Shown: positions 1-7,330 of the stretch, in pieces | Numbering within the stretch: the stretch's first letter is position 1 | How the letters are laid out: each line of letters begins with the position of its first letter | Source: CAYQDR01 sp964416315 | GTDB lineage: Bacteria > Methylomirabilota > Methylomirabilia > Rokubacteriales > DASRDR01 | Direction: 5' to 3' | Assembly (NCBI GenBank): GCA_964416315.1 | Contig: CAYQDR010000082.1 | Coordinates: forward strand, 1 to 22,327 | DNA: 22,327 bases | The notes under the pieces: generated by a model | What the model was told of the DNA's origin: nothing | Databases searched by the model: none | Seen by the model: the letters and a program-made list of their open reading frames with translations, nothing else | Program-made: the position numbers and the translations under genes

Positions 1-91
1 CGGCGGCGATCGCCGGCACCGGGTGATGTCATCTCACAATCCTGACGTGCGCCCGACGCGCGGCACCCATGCGGACCGGGCCACGCAGAAT

Positions 92-119
92 TTGGACACC
101 GCGACTACCTTCGTATATC
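92..119 (+). promoter_or_regulatory. Candidate promoter just before the MshEN protein start
   Basis: TTGGAC at 92-97 and TATATC at 114-119 are separated by 16 nt and resemble -35 and -10 boxes. The ATG at 128 lies only about 8 nt after the -10 box, so a transcript from here would be nearly leaderless. The match is partial and untested. Confidence 0.35.
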
Positions 120-127
120 CTGCCGTC

Positions 128-1039
128 ATGGCACCGGCTCCGGCGGAGAGCCCCCAGCCGCAGAGAGCGAGACGCGCGAGGCGGCGCCTGCTCGGCGACC
201 TTCTGATCCGGGATGGGCTGATCACCAGGGCCCAGCTCGATGCGGCGCTGCACGCCCAGGACAAGCTCGACGCATACGCGCCTATCGGGCACCTCCTCGT
301 GGATCAGGGGGTGATCACGCCGGATCAGCTCGCGGTCGTCCTCGACAAGTACGAGAGGAACTACCGGCTGGGCGACATCCTGGTGGAAACCGACGCGATC
401 ACCGAGGAGCAACTCGAGACGGCCCTGCAGCAGCAGAGGAAGACGGGCCTCCGCCTAGGTGACGTGCTCCTGCGGCTCAACCTCGTCACCGAGGAGCGGA
501 TGAAGGAAGCGCTCTGCAAGCAGCTCCGGATCGCCCTCGTCGACCTTGATCAGGTCGCCCTCGACCGGAGCATCGCGCAGCTGGTCAACCGGCGATACGC
601 CCAGCAGCGCCGCGTCATCCCGATCGCCCGCCATGGGAACCGGATTACGCTCGCCATGGACGACCCCACGGACGTCGAGGCGATCGAAGAGCTGGAGTCC
701 TCGACGGGGTGCCGGATCGAGGTGGTAACCTCGACCTCGGCGGCGTTCGACGGCGCGTTCCGGAGGGCTTACGCGGCGTCCCCGGGGGCCGAGTCGCCGC
801 GCGAGGTCGGCCCGGACGCGGAGGCCGGCGTCGCGAGCCCGAACGGAGGCCCGGCGCCGAGCGTCGAGAGCCGCCGGGCGCTGGTCGAGCTGACGGCGGC
901 CCGCGACACCCTACGAAGCGAGCTGGAGGCCGCGGCGCGGGCTCTCGCCGAGCTCCGCGAGCGGCACGCCGCGCTCCTCCGGGACCGGCAGGAGGTCGCC
1001 GACCGGCTGGAGGCGGTGCTCCGCCGCCTGAAGACCTGA
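128..1039 (+). CDS. Stand-alone MshEN / GspE N-terminal-domain protein with C-terminal coiled coil
   Basis: The 303-residue protein contains four consecutive copies of a pattern like LGDLLIRDGLIT..QL..AL..Q (about residues 20-130). This pattern characterises the N-terminal domain of type II secretion/type IV pilus ATPases (MshEN, PF05157), whose family members can bind c-di-GMP. A globular segment (about 130-220) matches the rest of a GspE N-domain. A low-complexity linker and a heptad-rich coiled coil (about 255-303) follow. There is no Walker A motif or ATPase domain, so it is not a secretion ATPase. It may act as a c-di-GMP-responsive adaptor in motility, secretion or EPS control, which is inference. 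The ATG at 128 is preferred over an in-frame start at 23 because the repeats begin soon after it and a promoter-like element lies between the two starts. Confidence 0.75.
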   Translation: MAPAPAESPQPQRARRARRRLLGDLLIRDGLITRAQLDAALHAQDKLDAYAPIGHLLVDQGVITPDQLAVVLDKYERNYRLGDILVETDAITEEQLETALQQQRKTGLRLGDVLLRLNLVTEERMKEALCKQLRIALVDLDQVALDRSIAQLVNRRYAQQRRVIPIARHGNRITLAMDDPTDVEAIEELESSTGCRIEVVTSTSAAFDGAFRRAYAASPGAESPREVGPDAEAGVASPNGGPAPSVESRRALVELTAARDTLRSELEAAARALAELRERHAALLRDRQEVADRLEAVLRRLKT

Positions 1040-1045
1040 GTGCCG

Positions 1046-1090
1046 CCCCCTCACGCTGCCCTCTCACCCGAGGCGGGGGAGAGGAAGGGC
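1046..1090. repeat. Intergenic GC-hairpin repeat, copy 1
   Basis: A CCCTCTC...GGGGGAGAGG inverted repeat lies in the short gap after the MshEN gene and just before the hydrolase ATG. It resembles the elements at 2130, 3004 and 8061. It could form a stem-loop in RNA, but there is no T-tract, so terminator function is uncertain. Confidence 0.55.
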
Positions 1091-1107
1091 AAGCGCCCGA
1101 GGCCGCC

Positions 1108-1965
1108 ATGTACACCGACGAGTGGATCACCGTCAACGGCGTCCGCCTCCACTACCAGGCGTGGGGATCCCTCGGCACGCCGGCGCTCCTCTGCCTCCAT
1201 GGCCTCACGCAACAAAGCCACACCTTCGACGGCCTGGCCGCGCGGCTCGCCGGCCGCTACCGCTGCCTCGCCCTCGACCTCCGCGGGCGCGGCGAGAGCG
1301 AGTGGGCGCCCGCCGAGAGCTACACCACGCCGCAGTACGTGGACGACGTGCTCAAGCTCCTCGCGGCGCTCGGGCTGCCCGCTGTCCACCTCTTCGGGAC
1401 CTCGCTCGGCGGGCTGATCGGTCTCTCGCTCGCCGCCGTGGCACCGCCGGCGCTCCTGTCCCTCGGGCTCGACGACATCGGGCCGGAGATCGACCCGCGG
1501 GGCGTCGCGCGGGTCGCGGCGTACACGGCGGCGGTGCCGGAGAGCTTCCCGACGTTCGAGACGGCCCGGGAATGGGCCGTCGCGCAGTACTCCTGGCTCG
1601 CGGGCATGCCGGCTGACGAGGTGAGCCGGGCGGTGCGCTGGGCCGTGCGGGAGACGCCGGCGGGCGGCTGGCGGTTCAAGTTCGACCCGGCGATCAGCCG
1701 CGCCCCCCGGCCCGCCCCCGAGGCGGCCGAGGCCGCGCGCCAGGTCTGGTGGCGCGCCTTCACCGCGCTCCGGTGCCCGATCCTCCTCGTCCGCGGGGCC
1801 GAGAGCGACATCCTGAGCCGCGAGACCGCCGACGAGATGCAGCGGCGCCAACCGGGGATGCTACGCGTGGACGTGCCGGGCGCCGGGCACTCGCCGACGC
1901 TCGAGGAGCCGGCCGCGGTCGCGGCGCTCGAGCGCTTCTACCTCGCCCCGCGCGACGCGAGCTGA
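1108..1965 (+). CDS. Alpha/beta-fold hydrolase
   Basis: The protein has 285 residues with the usual alpha/beta-hydrolase layout. The oxyanion-region motif LCLHGLTQQ is at about residues 28-36, the nucleophile elbow FGTSLGG has Ser99, the acid is probably Asp234 (RGAESD), and the general base is His261 (GAGHSPTLEEP). Length and motifs fit the soluble, single-domain esterase / C-C hydrolase / haloalkane-dehalogenase-like superfamily (PF00561/PF12697). The substrate cannot be told from sequence. No signal peptide is visible, so it is probably cytoplasmic. It follows the MshEN gene on the same strand after a 68-nt gap holding a hairpin repeat, so co-transcription is uncertain. Start at the ATG preceding MYTDEW, because the fold begins within a few residues. 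No strong ribosome-binding site is visible. Confidence 0.9.
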   Translation: MYTDEWITVNGVRLHYQAWGSLGTPALLCLHGLTQQSHTFDGLAARLAGRYRCLALDLRGRGESEWAPAESYTTPQYVDDVLKLLAALGLPAVHLFGTSLGGLIGLSLAAVAPPALLSLGLDDIGPEIDPRGVARVAAYTAAVPESFPTFETAREWAVAQYSWLAGMPADEVSRAVRWAVRETPAGGWRFKFDPAISRAPRPAPEAAEAARQVWWRAFTALRCPILLVRGAESDILSRETADEMQRRQPGMLRVDVPGAGHSPTLEEPAAVAALERFYLAPRDAS

Positions 1966-1997
1966 GCCGATCGTTCAGGACCGCAGCGGATCTGCAG

Positions 1998-2034
1998 GGT
2001 CATTGCAAATCTGCCTGGCAGATTTGCAATGACC
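1998..2034. repeat. Perfect 37-nt palindrome (18-bp arms, 1-nt centre)
   Basis: The left arm GGTCATTGCAAATCTGCC (1998-2015) is exactly complementary to the right arm at 2017-2034, with a single T at 2016 between them. Its AT-richness contrasts with the surrounding DNA. It sits 33 nt after the hydrolase stop and has no following T-tract. It could be a protein-binding site, a remnant of a palindromic mobile element, or a strong RNA hairpin. Confidence 0.9.
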
Positions 2035-2129
2035 ATGATACGGCCGCGAGGTGGAGCCGCTGATTCCGGGCGTGTGGGCCATCCCGGACTGGCGGCTCTT
2101 CGGTCCGGCGAGCTGACCCTGACTATCTG

Positions 2130-2170
2130 CCCCCTCTCTCCCGCCCGGGGGAGAGGGCGGGGTGAGGGGG
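2130..2170. repeat. Intergenic GC-hairpin repeat, copy 2
   Basis: The sequence reads CCCCCTCTCTCCCGCC, then CGGGGGAGAGGG, then a GGGGTGAGGGGG tail. It forms a near-perfect stem of CCCTCTCTCCCG type. It is the best formed member of the family seen at 1046, 3004 and 8061. Confidence 0.65.
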
Positions 2171-2384
2171 CCTTCGTCACGTCACCGCCGAATCGCCGCC
2201 AGCTTCAGCCTCGCCATGGGCTGCCACCCACCAAGAGCCTATCGCGACGCGAATCCCGGGCACCGCGCCGGCTCTCGCGCCACAAGCGCCCGGCCGTCAC
2301 GGCGGCCTCGGGAGAGAGCGGCTCGGGCCGGAACCGTGATCTGTCCCTTGGAGGACACCGGATTGCCACCCCGGGGCGGCTGGT

Positions 2385-2414
2385 TTGCGGGCTGCCAGGA
2401 CGGACTGCTAGAAT
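2385..2414 (+). promoter_or_regulatory. Candidate extended -10 promoter for the cupin gene
   Basis: TGCTAGAAT at 2406-2414 matches the extended -10 form TGnTAnAAT. A weak -35-like TTGCGG lies at 2385-2390 with an 18-nt spacer. The coding ATG follows at 2433, giving a short leader of about 12 nt. Confidence 0.45.
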
Positions 2415-2432
2415 GCCGCGCGGACGAGCCCG

Positions 2433-2996
2433 ATGGAGCCCCGCCGCCTCTCCCCCGCGGACCTGATCGCCGACGCGGCGCGCGACCTCGCGCGCCAGTC
2501 CTACGCCCCGCAGCCGCTGATCGCGGGCGTCGCCCGCGACGACGTCCCAGTCCACAACGCCCCGGACGGGCTCTTCGCCGAGGTGGCCCGGCTCGACGAC
2601 GACCGGCAGGTCGGCGGCTTCCCGGGGTTCCGCCCGGTCCAGTGGAACTGGAGCGTGCTGGAGCCCGGCGCCGTGAAGGCCTGGCACCTCCACCTCGCCC
2701 AGGACGACCTCTGGATCGTCCCACCCGACTCGACGCTCCTGGTCGGCCTCGTGGACCTCCGGCGCAGCTCCCCCACGGCGTCCCACACCCAGCGCCTCAC
2801 GCTCGGCGGCGTTCGATGCCAGCGGCTCCTGATCCCCCGCGGCGTCGCGCATGGGGTCGCGAACCTCACGGGGCGCTCCCAGACGCTGCTCTACGCCGTG
2901 AACGAGTTCTTCTCGCCGGACCCCGACCGGACGGACGAGTGGCGGCTGCCCTGGGACCGCTTCGGGAAAGACTTCTGGGCGCTGACCCCCGGCTGA
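2433..2996 (+). CDS. RmlC-like cupin (dTDP-4-dehydrorhamnose 3,5-epimerase family)
   Basis: The 187-residue protein matches the RmlC family (PF00908). It contains a His-bearing strand KAWHLHLAQDD (His85, where RmlC has its catalytic His in a RGLHYQ-type motif), DLWIVPPD and IPRGVAHGV (His140). The near-C-terminal LLYAVNEFFSPDPDRTDEWRLPWD carries the Tyr (154) and Asp/Glu region typical of the family. RmlC epimerises C3 and C5 of dTDP-4-keto-6-deoxyglucose in rhamnose synthesis. No rmlA, rmlB or rmlD is nearby, and the sequence is divergent from canonical RmlC, so a related sugar-nucleotide cupin activity is possible. It stands alone behind its own promoter-like element and is followed by a GC-hairpin repeat. 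Confidence 0.75.
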   Translation: MEPRRLSPADLIADAARDLARQSYAPQPLIAGVARDDVPVHNAPDGLFAEVARLDDDRQVGGFPGFRPVQWNWSVLEPGAVKAWHLHLAQDDLWIVPPDSTLLVGLVDLRRSSPTASHTQRLTLGGVRCQRLLIPRGVAHGVANLTGRSQTLLYAVNEFFSPDPDRTDEWRLPWDRFGKDFWALTPG

Positions 2997-3003
2997 GGGC
3001 GCT

Positions 3004-3042
3004 CCCCGCACCCCGACCCTCTCGCCCGGTGGGGGAGAGGGG
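3004..3042. repeat. Intergenic GC-hairpin repeat, copy 3
   Basis: A CCCCGACCCTCTCGCCC...GGGGGAGAGGGG inverted repeat lies between the convergent cupin gene (+) and PIN remnant (-). This position fits a bidirectional terminator, though no T-tract is present. Confidence 0.55.
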
Positions 3043-3057
3043 AAGTCCGGGCGTCGG

Positions 3058-3475
3058 TCATCGGTAGGGCGCGAATCCCGCGCGGACGAAGTCGTCGTCG
3101 AACCCGAGGAACCGCTCGAGTCCAAGCTCCTCCATGACGGCGAAGCTCGCGCAGTCCACCCAGCCGACGCGAAGACCCCGGTAGCGGGCGAACAGGTTCC
3201 ACGCGCGCCGCCGCCGCTCCGGGTGTGGACTCGACGACGTGGCCGAGACGGCCCGCCTGCAGAGCCTCCCCGAGCGCCAGGGCGTGGTCGACCGCGCCGC
3301 GGGCCTTGAGCAGCGTGACGGCCTCGGCCATGACCCACTCGGTGGTCACGAGGCCGACTTGATCGGCCCGAACCCGTCGCAGCAGCCTCCGCGCGCGCTC
3401 GTGGTACTGATCCCGTCTGTAGCGGAGAGCGACCCACGCGCCGGTGTCGACGAACACCGCGCGGAGGGGACTCAT
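3058..3475 (-). pseudogene. PIN-domain (VapC-type) toxin, frameshifted
   Basis: The first part, from the ATG at 3475 to about 3222, encodes a PIN N-terminus: VFVDTGAWVAL with the metal-binding Asp10, then TTEWVMAEAVTLL with Glu51. The C-terminal half lies in another frame: RRRAWNLFARYRGLRVGWVDCASFAVMEELGLERF split as usual, then FLGFDDDFVRAGF, ending in a TGA at 3058-3060. The frames join near 3219-3223, where one extra G/C in the CCGGG run breaks the reading. Removing one base restores TPERRRR. Known PIN toxins are Mg-dependent RNases. The ATG overlaps the antitoxin stop by 4 nt (ATGA), the usual VapBC coupling. It may be an inactivated toxin or a sequencing error. Confidence 0.75.
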
Positions 3476-3759
3476 CGGCGCCGTCGCGCCGGTCGCCTCC
3501 CCGCCGACCGTCGCGGCGCACCGTAGAGGTAGTGGTCGACGTCGGCCGAGATCAGAGGATCGGGGTCCGGATCGTCGAACGGCTCGCCGAAGAGCACGGC
3601 CTCGACCGCCTCGGCGGACGGCTGCACACTGCCCGCACGAGCCAGGTATTCTCCGAGGGCCTCGCGCACGAGGTTGCCCAGTGACATGCCGCGGGCCTGG
3701 GCCACCTCGGCGGCGCGCCGGTGGAGGTCGGCGGGGAGGAGGAGTTGGGTGCGATGCAT
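3472..3759 (-). CDS. Ribbon-helix-helix antitoxin (VapB/CopG-like)
   Basis: The 95-residue protein starts MHRTQLLLPADLHRRAAEVA and continues GMSLGNLVREALGEYLA, a short beta-strand plus two helices typical of ribbon-helix-helix DNA-binding antitoxins. The C-terminal half contains an acidic GEPFDDPDPDPLISADVDHYLYG segment, typical of toxin-neutralising regions; the tail is Arg-rich. It precedes the PIN gene with a 4-nt ATGA overlap, so the pair forms an operon read from the minus strand. It likely autoregulates its promoter in the 86-nt gap before it. The ATG at 3759 is the only Met in frame near the start of the fold. Confidence 0.8.
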   Translation of the reverse strand: MHRTQLLLPADLHRRAAEVAQARGMSLGNLVREALGEYLARAGSVQPSAEAVEAVLFGEPFDDPDPDPLISADVDHYLYGAPRRSAGRRPARRRR

Positions 3760-3845
3760 GTGTATGAGGCTACATCCACCAGCGGGGCGCAGGCAAGACC
3801 GCGACGCGACGGGCGAGAGGTCAGGGAGGGAGAGGGAACGATCGC

Positions 3846-6269
3846 TCAGGCGGCGCTGGCCGCGGCGGCCGGCTGGGTGGCGAGCCGGTAGACGGGCACC
3901 GGCTGCTCGACGTTCCGGAGCTGCCGCTCCCCGAGCTCCTCGAAGGGAAACTCGCCGTCGAGCCGGCGGCGCGTCTCCGGCCCGATGATCACCGCGTCCC
4001 CCTCGCCGAGCTGCGCGAGCCGGGCGGCGAGGTTCGTGACCGACCCCGACGCCGTGTAGGTCCAGCGGGTCCCGGCCACGCCCTCGATCTTGGTGGCGCC
4101 GACGGTGGCGCGCCCCGAGTTGACCCCGACGTGGACCGCGATCGGCTCGGTGAGCTCGGTCAGCTTGGCGTTGATCTCCCGCGTCCGGCGGAGGATCCCG
4201 AGCGCCGTCTTCACGGCGGCCTTCGCGTGCCGGCGCGGGTCGGGGTCCTGGAAGATGACCATGAGGCCGTCGCCCGCCGTCTCGTTCACGTCGCCGCCGC
4301 GCTTGAGGACCTCGTCGAGGTAGGAGCCGAAGTAGCGCTCGATCAGGTGATTGACCTGCTCGGGGTCCAGCCGCTCGGACAGGCGCGTGTACCCGGCGAT
4401 GTCCACGAAGAGGACCGATACGTCCGCCTCGCGCTTGTCGAGCTCCGGGGCCTCCGGCGCCTGCTCGATGAGGGTCTGCACCGTGCGCGGGACGAACTTC
4501 GACAGGTTTGTCCGGATGGATTCCAGGATCTCCACGCGGCGGAGCGCCGCCTTGAGCTCGACGTTCGCGACCTCGAGCGCCGTGTAGGCCTTGGCGTGCT
4601 CCAGCGCCACCGCGCTCTGGTTGACGAGCAGCCTCAAGAGGCGGAGGTCCTCGGCCGTGTAGGCGGCGCCCGCCCGCTTCGGCCCGATGGCGAGGAAACC
4701 GGTGACCCGGTCGCGGAAGAGGATCGGGACCACGAGCTCGGCCCCGAGCCGCTCCATCTCGACGATGCACCCTTCGCCGCACTCCCGGAGTCGCGGGTCC
4801 TCCTCGAAGCGCTCGCGGGTCATCGGCGCCCTGAACTGGCTCAGGCACGCGGGGAGGGGCGAGTCCTCCGGGAGCGCGGGGCCGACCTCGTCCTCCTCCC
4901 CGGGCTCGACGTACCCGCGGCGTGCCTCGTCGTAGAGGAGAAGGGACTGCCGCGTCGGGTGGAAGAGCTCGGCCACGGCCTGCTGGATCAGCGAGACGAT
5001 CCGCTGGAGGTCCAGGACGCTGATCATGACGTCGGAGACGCGCTCCAGCGACGCCTGGACGTCGATCCGCTGGCGGAAGAAGAGCCGGTCCACCACCTTC
5101 TGCGTCCGCACGTAGACCGGGTTCAGGAAGGCGACGACCGCGAGGGCCACCACGGTGGCGGGAACCAGCGGGGACGTCCCCACCTCCAGGCGCGAGAAGA
5201 AGACGTCCACGAGGGCGATCGCCCCGGCGTACGCGGCCACGACGAGCCCCGTCACGACCGAGTAGATGGTCCCGAGGCGGAGCAGGGAGCGGACGTCGAA
5301 GAGGTTGTACCGGACCATGGCGTACGCCACGGCCGCGGGGAAGAGGAAGTGGAGCTTCCAGATCTCGTTCAGGAACGGCACCGGCACGCGGAAGAGCGCC
5401 TCGGCCGCCGTGCCCAGTACCGGGGGCACGTACCCCACGGCGAACCCCGCGGCGAGCGCCCGCGCCCGCTGGCGCATGAGCGGGGTGGTGCCGACCAGCG
5501 CCGTCCGGGTCAGCGCGAGCACGAGCAGGATCAGGGCGGCGCCCCAGTAGGCCGCGCCGACGCCCGCGGAGAGGGCCAGCCGGACCGCGTGATCCGGGTG
5601 GATCTCCACCTGGAGCACGAGCGCGACGAGCGCCGAGAGGGCGTACGGCAGCCAGGCGATGCGTGGGTGGCGCCGGTGGATGGTGCGCCGCTGGGGGAAC
5701 GTCAGCGCCAGATGGAGGAAGAGCGCGGGCGAGAAGGCCCAGGCGGTCAGGAAGAGCTCGGAGAACCGGTATGTCGTGTGGGCGTCCGCGTACGTGACGT
5801 TGATGAGGAACTGGTCGAGGGAGAAGGCGAGGAAGAGCCAGCTCTGCGCGGTATTGGGCTTGACGTAGAAGACGACGGCGCCGAGGCCGAGGAGGAGCAG
5901 CCCCGCGAACAGGCCCTCGATGAGGAAGCGGACGAAGCCGTGCCGGGTCGCGACCTGGCTCGGGACATCCGCCTCGACGAGCTGGCCGCGCCGGTGGAGG
6001 ATGTAGCGGAAGCTCGTCCCGGCCGGGTGGCGCGCGACCTCGGCCTGGAGCTCCCGGCCGGAGGCCAGCACCTGCCCGTTGACGGTGAGGACGCGGTCGA
6101 AGGGCCGGAGCCCGCCCCGCTCGGCGCCGCCCACGGCCACGAGGAGGTTCTCCATGACGGAGAAGCCGGGGTACGGCTGGCCGAGGCGCCGGTAGCGGTC
6201 GATCGTCGTCTGGGTGGCGACCAGCAGCGCCAACCCCAGCAGGGCCGAGAAGACCACCTTGCCACGCAT
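3846..6269 (-). CDS. Membrane PDZ-7TM-GAF class III adenylate/guanylate cyclase
   Basis: The protein has 807 residues. Order of domains: a first membrane helix (about 6-20), a PDZ-like periplasmic segment with GGAERGGLRPFDRVLTVNG (about 50-105), several hydrophobic helices (about 118-390), a GAF domain (about 400-570), a short coiled coil, and a class III cyclase domain (about 612-800). The cyclase keeps both metal aspartates (Asp623 in LFVDIAGYT, Asp667 in AGDGLMVIF) and the transition-state Asn746 and Arg750 (TNLAARL). The base-specifying Lys is Glu663 and the partner Asp is Thr737, so ATP preference cannot be assumed. It probably makes a cyclic nucleotide in response to a membrane or ligand signal. 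The ATG at 6269 is chosen over 6287 because GGTGAGG sits 6 nt before it and a TACAAT box overlaps the upstream ATG. Confidence 0.85.
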   Translation of the reverse strand: MRGKVVFSALLGLALLVATQTTIDRYRRLGQPYPGFSVMENLLVAVGGAERGGLRPFDRVLTVNGQVLASGRELQAEVARHPAGTSFRYILHRRGQLVEADVPSQVATRHGFVRFLIEGLFAGLLLLGLGAVVFYVKPNTAQSWLFLAFSLDQFLINVTYADAHTTYRFSELFLTAWAFSPALFLHLALTFPQRRTIHRRHPRIAWLPYALSALVALVLQVEIHPDHAVRLALSAGVGAAYWGAALILLVLALTRTALVGTTPLMRQRARALAAGFAVGYVPPVLGTAAEALFRVPVPFLNEIWKLHFLFPAAVAYAMVRYNLFDVRSLLRLGTIYSVVTGLVVAAYAGAIALVDVFFSRLEVGTSPLVPATVVALAVVAFLNPVYVRTQKVVDRLFFRQRIDVQASLERVSDVMISVLDLQRIVSLIQQAVAELFHPTRQSLLLYDEARRGYVEPGEEDEVGPALPEDSPLPACLSQFRAPMTRERFEEDPRLRECGEGCIVEMERLGAELVVPILFRDRVTGFLAIGPKRAGAAYTAEDLRLLRLLVNQSAVALEHAKAYTALEVANVELKAALRRVEILESIRTNLSKFVPRTVQTLIEQAPEAPELDKREADVSVLFVDIAGYTRLSERLDPEQVNHLIERYFGSYLDEVLKRGGDVNETAGDGLMVIFQDPDPRRHAKAAVKTALGILRRTREINAKLTELTEPIAVHVGVNSGRATVGATKIEGVAGTRWTYTASGSVTNLAARLAQLGEGDAVIIGPETRRRLDGEFPFEELGERQLRNVEQPVPVYRLATQPAAAASAA

Positions 6270-6285
6270 CGCGATCCTCACCCTC

Positions 6286-6291
6286 ATTGTA
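6286..6291 (-). promoter_or_regulatory. Candidate -10 box of the cyclase gene
   Basis: TACAAT (minus strand, 6291 down to 6286) matches five of six bases of TATAAT. The -35 region is weak. A start of transcription near 6279 would leave about 10 nt before the ATG at 6269. The 90-nt region up to 6359 is shared with the divergent oxidoreductase gene. Confidence 0.4.
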
Positions 6292-6341
6292 CGGTGTCGG
6301 GCCCATTGCGCCAGCCGCCCGTTTCGGGCGACCCTACGGCA

Positions 6342-6349
6342 GAGGAGGG
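6342..6349 (+). promoter_or_regulatory. Strong ribosome-binding site of the oxidoreductase
   Basis: GAGGAGGG ends about 10 nt before the ATG at 6360 and fixes this start. A perfect 6-bp stem with a TTT loop (6316-6330) lies just upstream in the presumed leader. Confidence 0.65.
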
Positions 6350-6359
6350 ACGACGATCC

Positions 6360-7292
6360 ATGACGGGAGACACGCGTGTCACGTTCGGCATCGCCTTGCC
6401 GCAGGTCTTCGCGGAGTCGCGCCTCGACCTCGCCGGCCTCGAGACCTTTCTCGCCCGGGCCGAGGCCCTCGGTTACGAGAGCGTCTGGGTCCAGGAGCAG
6501 ATCCTCGGCGCCGCCGGCAGCCTGGAGCCCGTGACCCTCCTCGCCCACGCCGCCGCTCGGACGCGGCGGGTCCGCCTCGGCACGGCGGTCCTGCTGACGC
6601 CGCTTCGCAGCCCGGTCCAGCTCGCGAAGAGCCTGGCGACCGTGGACCAGCTCAGCGGCGGGCGGCTGATCGTCGGCGTCGGCCTCGGGAGCCGGACCCA
6701 GATCTACCCGGCCTTCGGCCTCTCCCCCGAGCGGCGGGTGCGGCGCTTCGTCGAGGGCCTCGAAGTGATGAAGCGGCTCTGGACGGAGGAGCGAGTCACG
6801 TTCGACGGCGCCTTCTTCAAGCTCGAGAACGCGGCGATGGCGCCGAAGCCCGTCCAGAAGCCGCACCCGCCCATCTGGTTCGGCGGCCGGCATCCCGACG
6901 CCCTCCGGCGCGCCGTCCGCCTGGGCGACGGGTTCATCGGCGCGGGCTCCTCCTCGACGGCGGAGTTCCGGGAGGCGGTGGACCACGTCCGGCGGTGCCT
7001 CGGGGAGGCGGGCCGCGACCCCGCCACCTTTGCCCTCGCCAAGCGCGTCTACCTCGCGGTGGACTCGGACCGGAGCCGCGCGCTCGGGCGGCTCAGGGAG
7101 TGGTTCGGGTGGTACTACGGGAACGCGGCGCTCGCCGAGCGCGTCGCCCTCGCCGGACCGGTCGAGGAGTGCCTCGAGGGACTGCGCGAGATCCGGGCGA
7201 TCGGCGCCGGGCTCCTGCTCCTCAACCCGGCGTTCGACGAGGCGCGCCACATGGAGCTCTTCGCGGAGAAGATCCTCCCGGCCCTCCGCTGA
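6360..7292 (+). CDS. LLM-class (luciferase-like) F420/FMN-dependent oxidoreductase
   Basis: The 310-residue protein is a bacterial-luciferase-like TIM barrel (PF00296). It begins VTFGIALPQ, followed by RAEALGYESVWVQEQ, then RRVRLGTAVLLTPLRSPVQLAKSLATVDQLSGGRLIVGVGLG, the hallmark stretch of F420-dependent LLM enzymes (about residues 60-115). The middle has PKPVQKPHPPIWFGG, a common substrate/cofactor loop. Known members oxidise or reduce small organics using F420 or FMN; the substrate here is unknown. A Glu-Gln (VQEQ) replaces the more common DHH/EHH after the first strands. The gene is divergent from the cyclase across 90 nt and convergent with the Uma2 gene. The length is typical for the family. 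Confidence 0.88.
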   Translation: MTGDTRVTFGIALPQVFAESRLDLAGLETFLARAEALGYESVWVQEQILGAAGSLEPVTLLAHAAARTRRVRLGTAVLLTPLRSPVQLAKSLATVDQLSGGRLIVGVGLGSRTQIYPAFGLSPERRVRRFVEGLEVMKRLWTEERVTFDGAFFKLENAAMAPKPVQKPHPPIWFGGRHPDALRRAVRLGDGFIGAGSSSTAEFREAVDHVRRCLGEAGRDPATFALAKRVYLAVDSDRSRALGRLREWFGWYYGNAALAERVALAGPVEECLEGLREIRAIGAGLLLLNPAFDEARHMELFAEKILPALR

Positions 7293-7329
7293 CCCCTGCC
7301 CGCTCGGCGAAAAGAGTCGGGGTGAGAGG
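7293..7329. terminator. Possible shared terminator between convergent genes
   Basis: Between the oxidoreductase (+) and Uma2 (-) genes lies a CCCCTGCCCGCTC...GAGTCGGGGTGAGAGG imperfect inverted repeat. It is a weak member of the GC-hairpin family. No strong T-run is present. Confidence 0.35.
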
Positions 7330-7330
7330 C

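Larger units (their letters stand above)
1966..2432. other. Gene-free stretch with palindrome, hairpin repeat and promoter
   Basis: This 467-nt gap holds a perfect 37-nt palindrome (1998-2034), a GC-hairpin repeat (2130-2170) and an extended -10 promoter candidate (2406-2414). Open frames crossing it have no recognisable protein character. The remainder, about 2171-2380, shows nothing I can name. Confidence 0.7.

Noticed and set aside
23..127. An upstream start for the MshEN protein.
   Set aside because: The extra 35 residues are low in structure and a promoter-like element lies within them; ATG 128 sits closer to the repeats.
1998..2034. The palindrome as an integron attC or a standard intrinsic terminator.
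   Set aside because: It has no attC core sites (GTTRRRY) or unpaired bulges, and no T-tract follows.
3472..6306. A long open frame on the minus strand in a second frame over the cyclase gene (over 900 codons).
   Set aside because: It is Arg/Pro/Gly-rich with no domain pattern, and overlaps the well-supported cyclase; only its last 95 codons (3472-3759) are a real gene.
4131..6359. A long plus-strand open frame running into the luciferase-like oxidoreductase gene.
   Set aside because: It is an antisense shadow of the cyclase. The real start at 6360 has a strong Shine-Dalgarno and the fold begins there.
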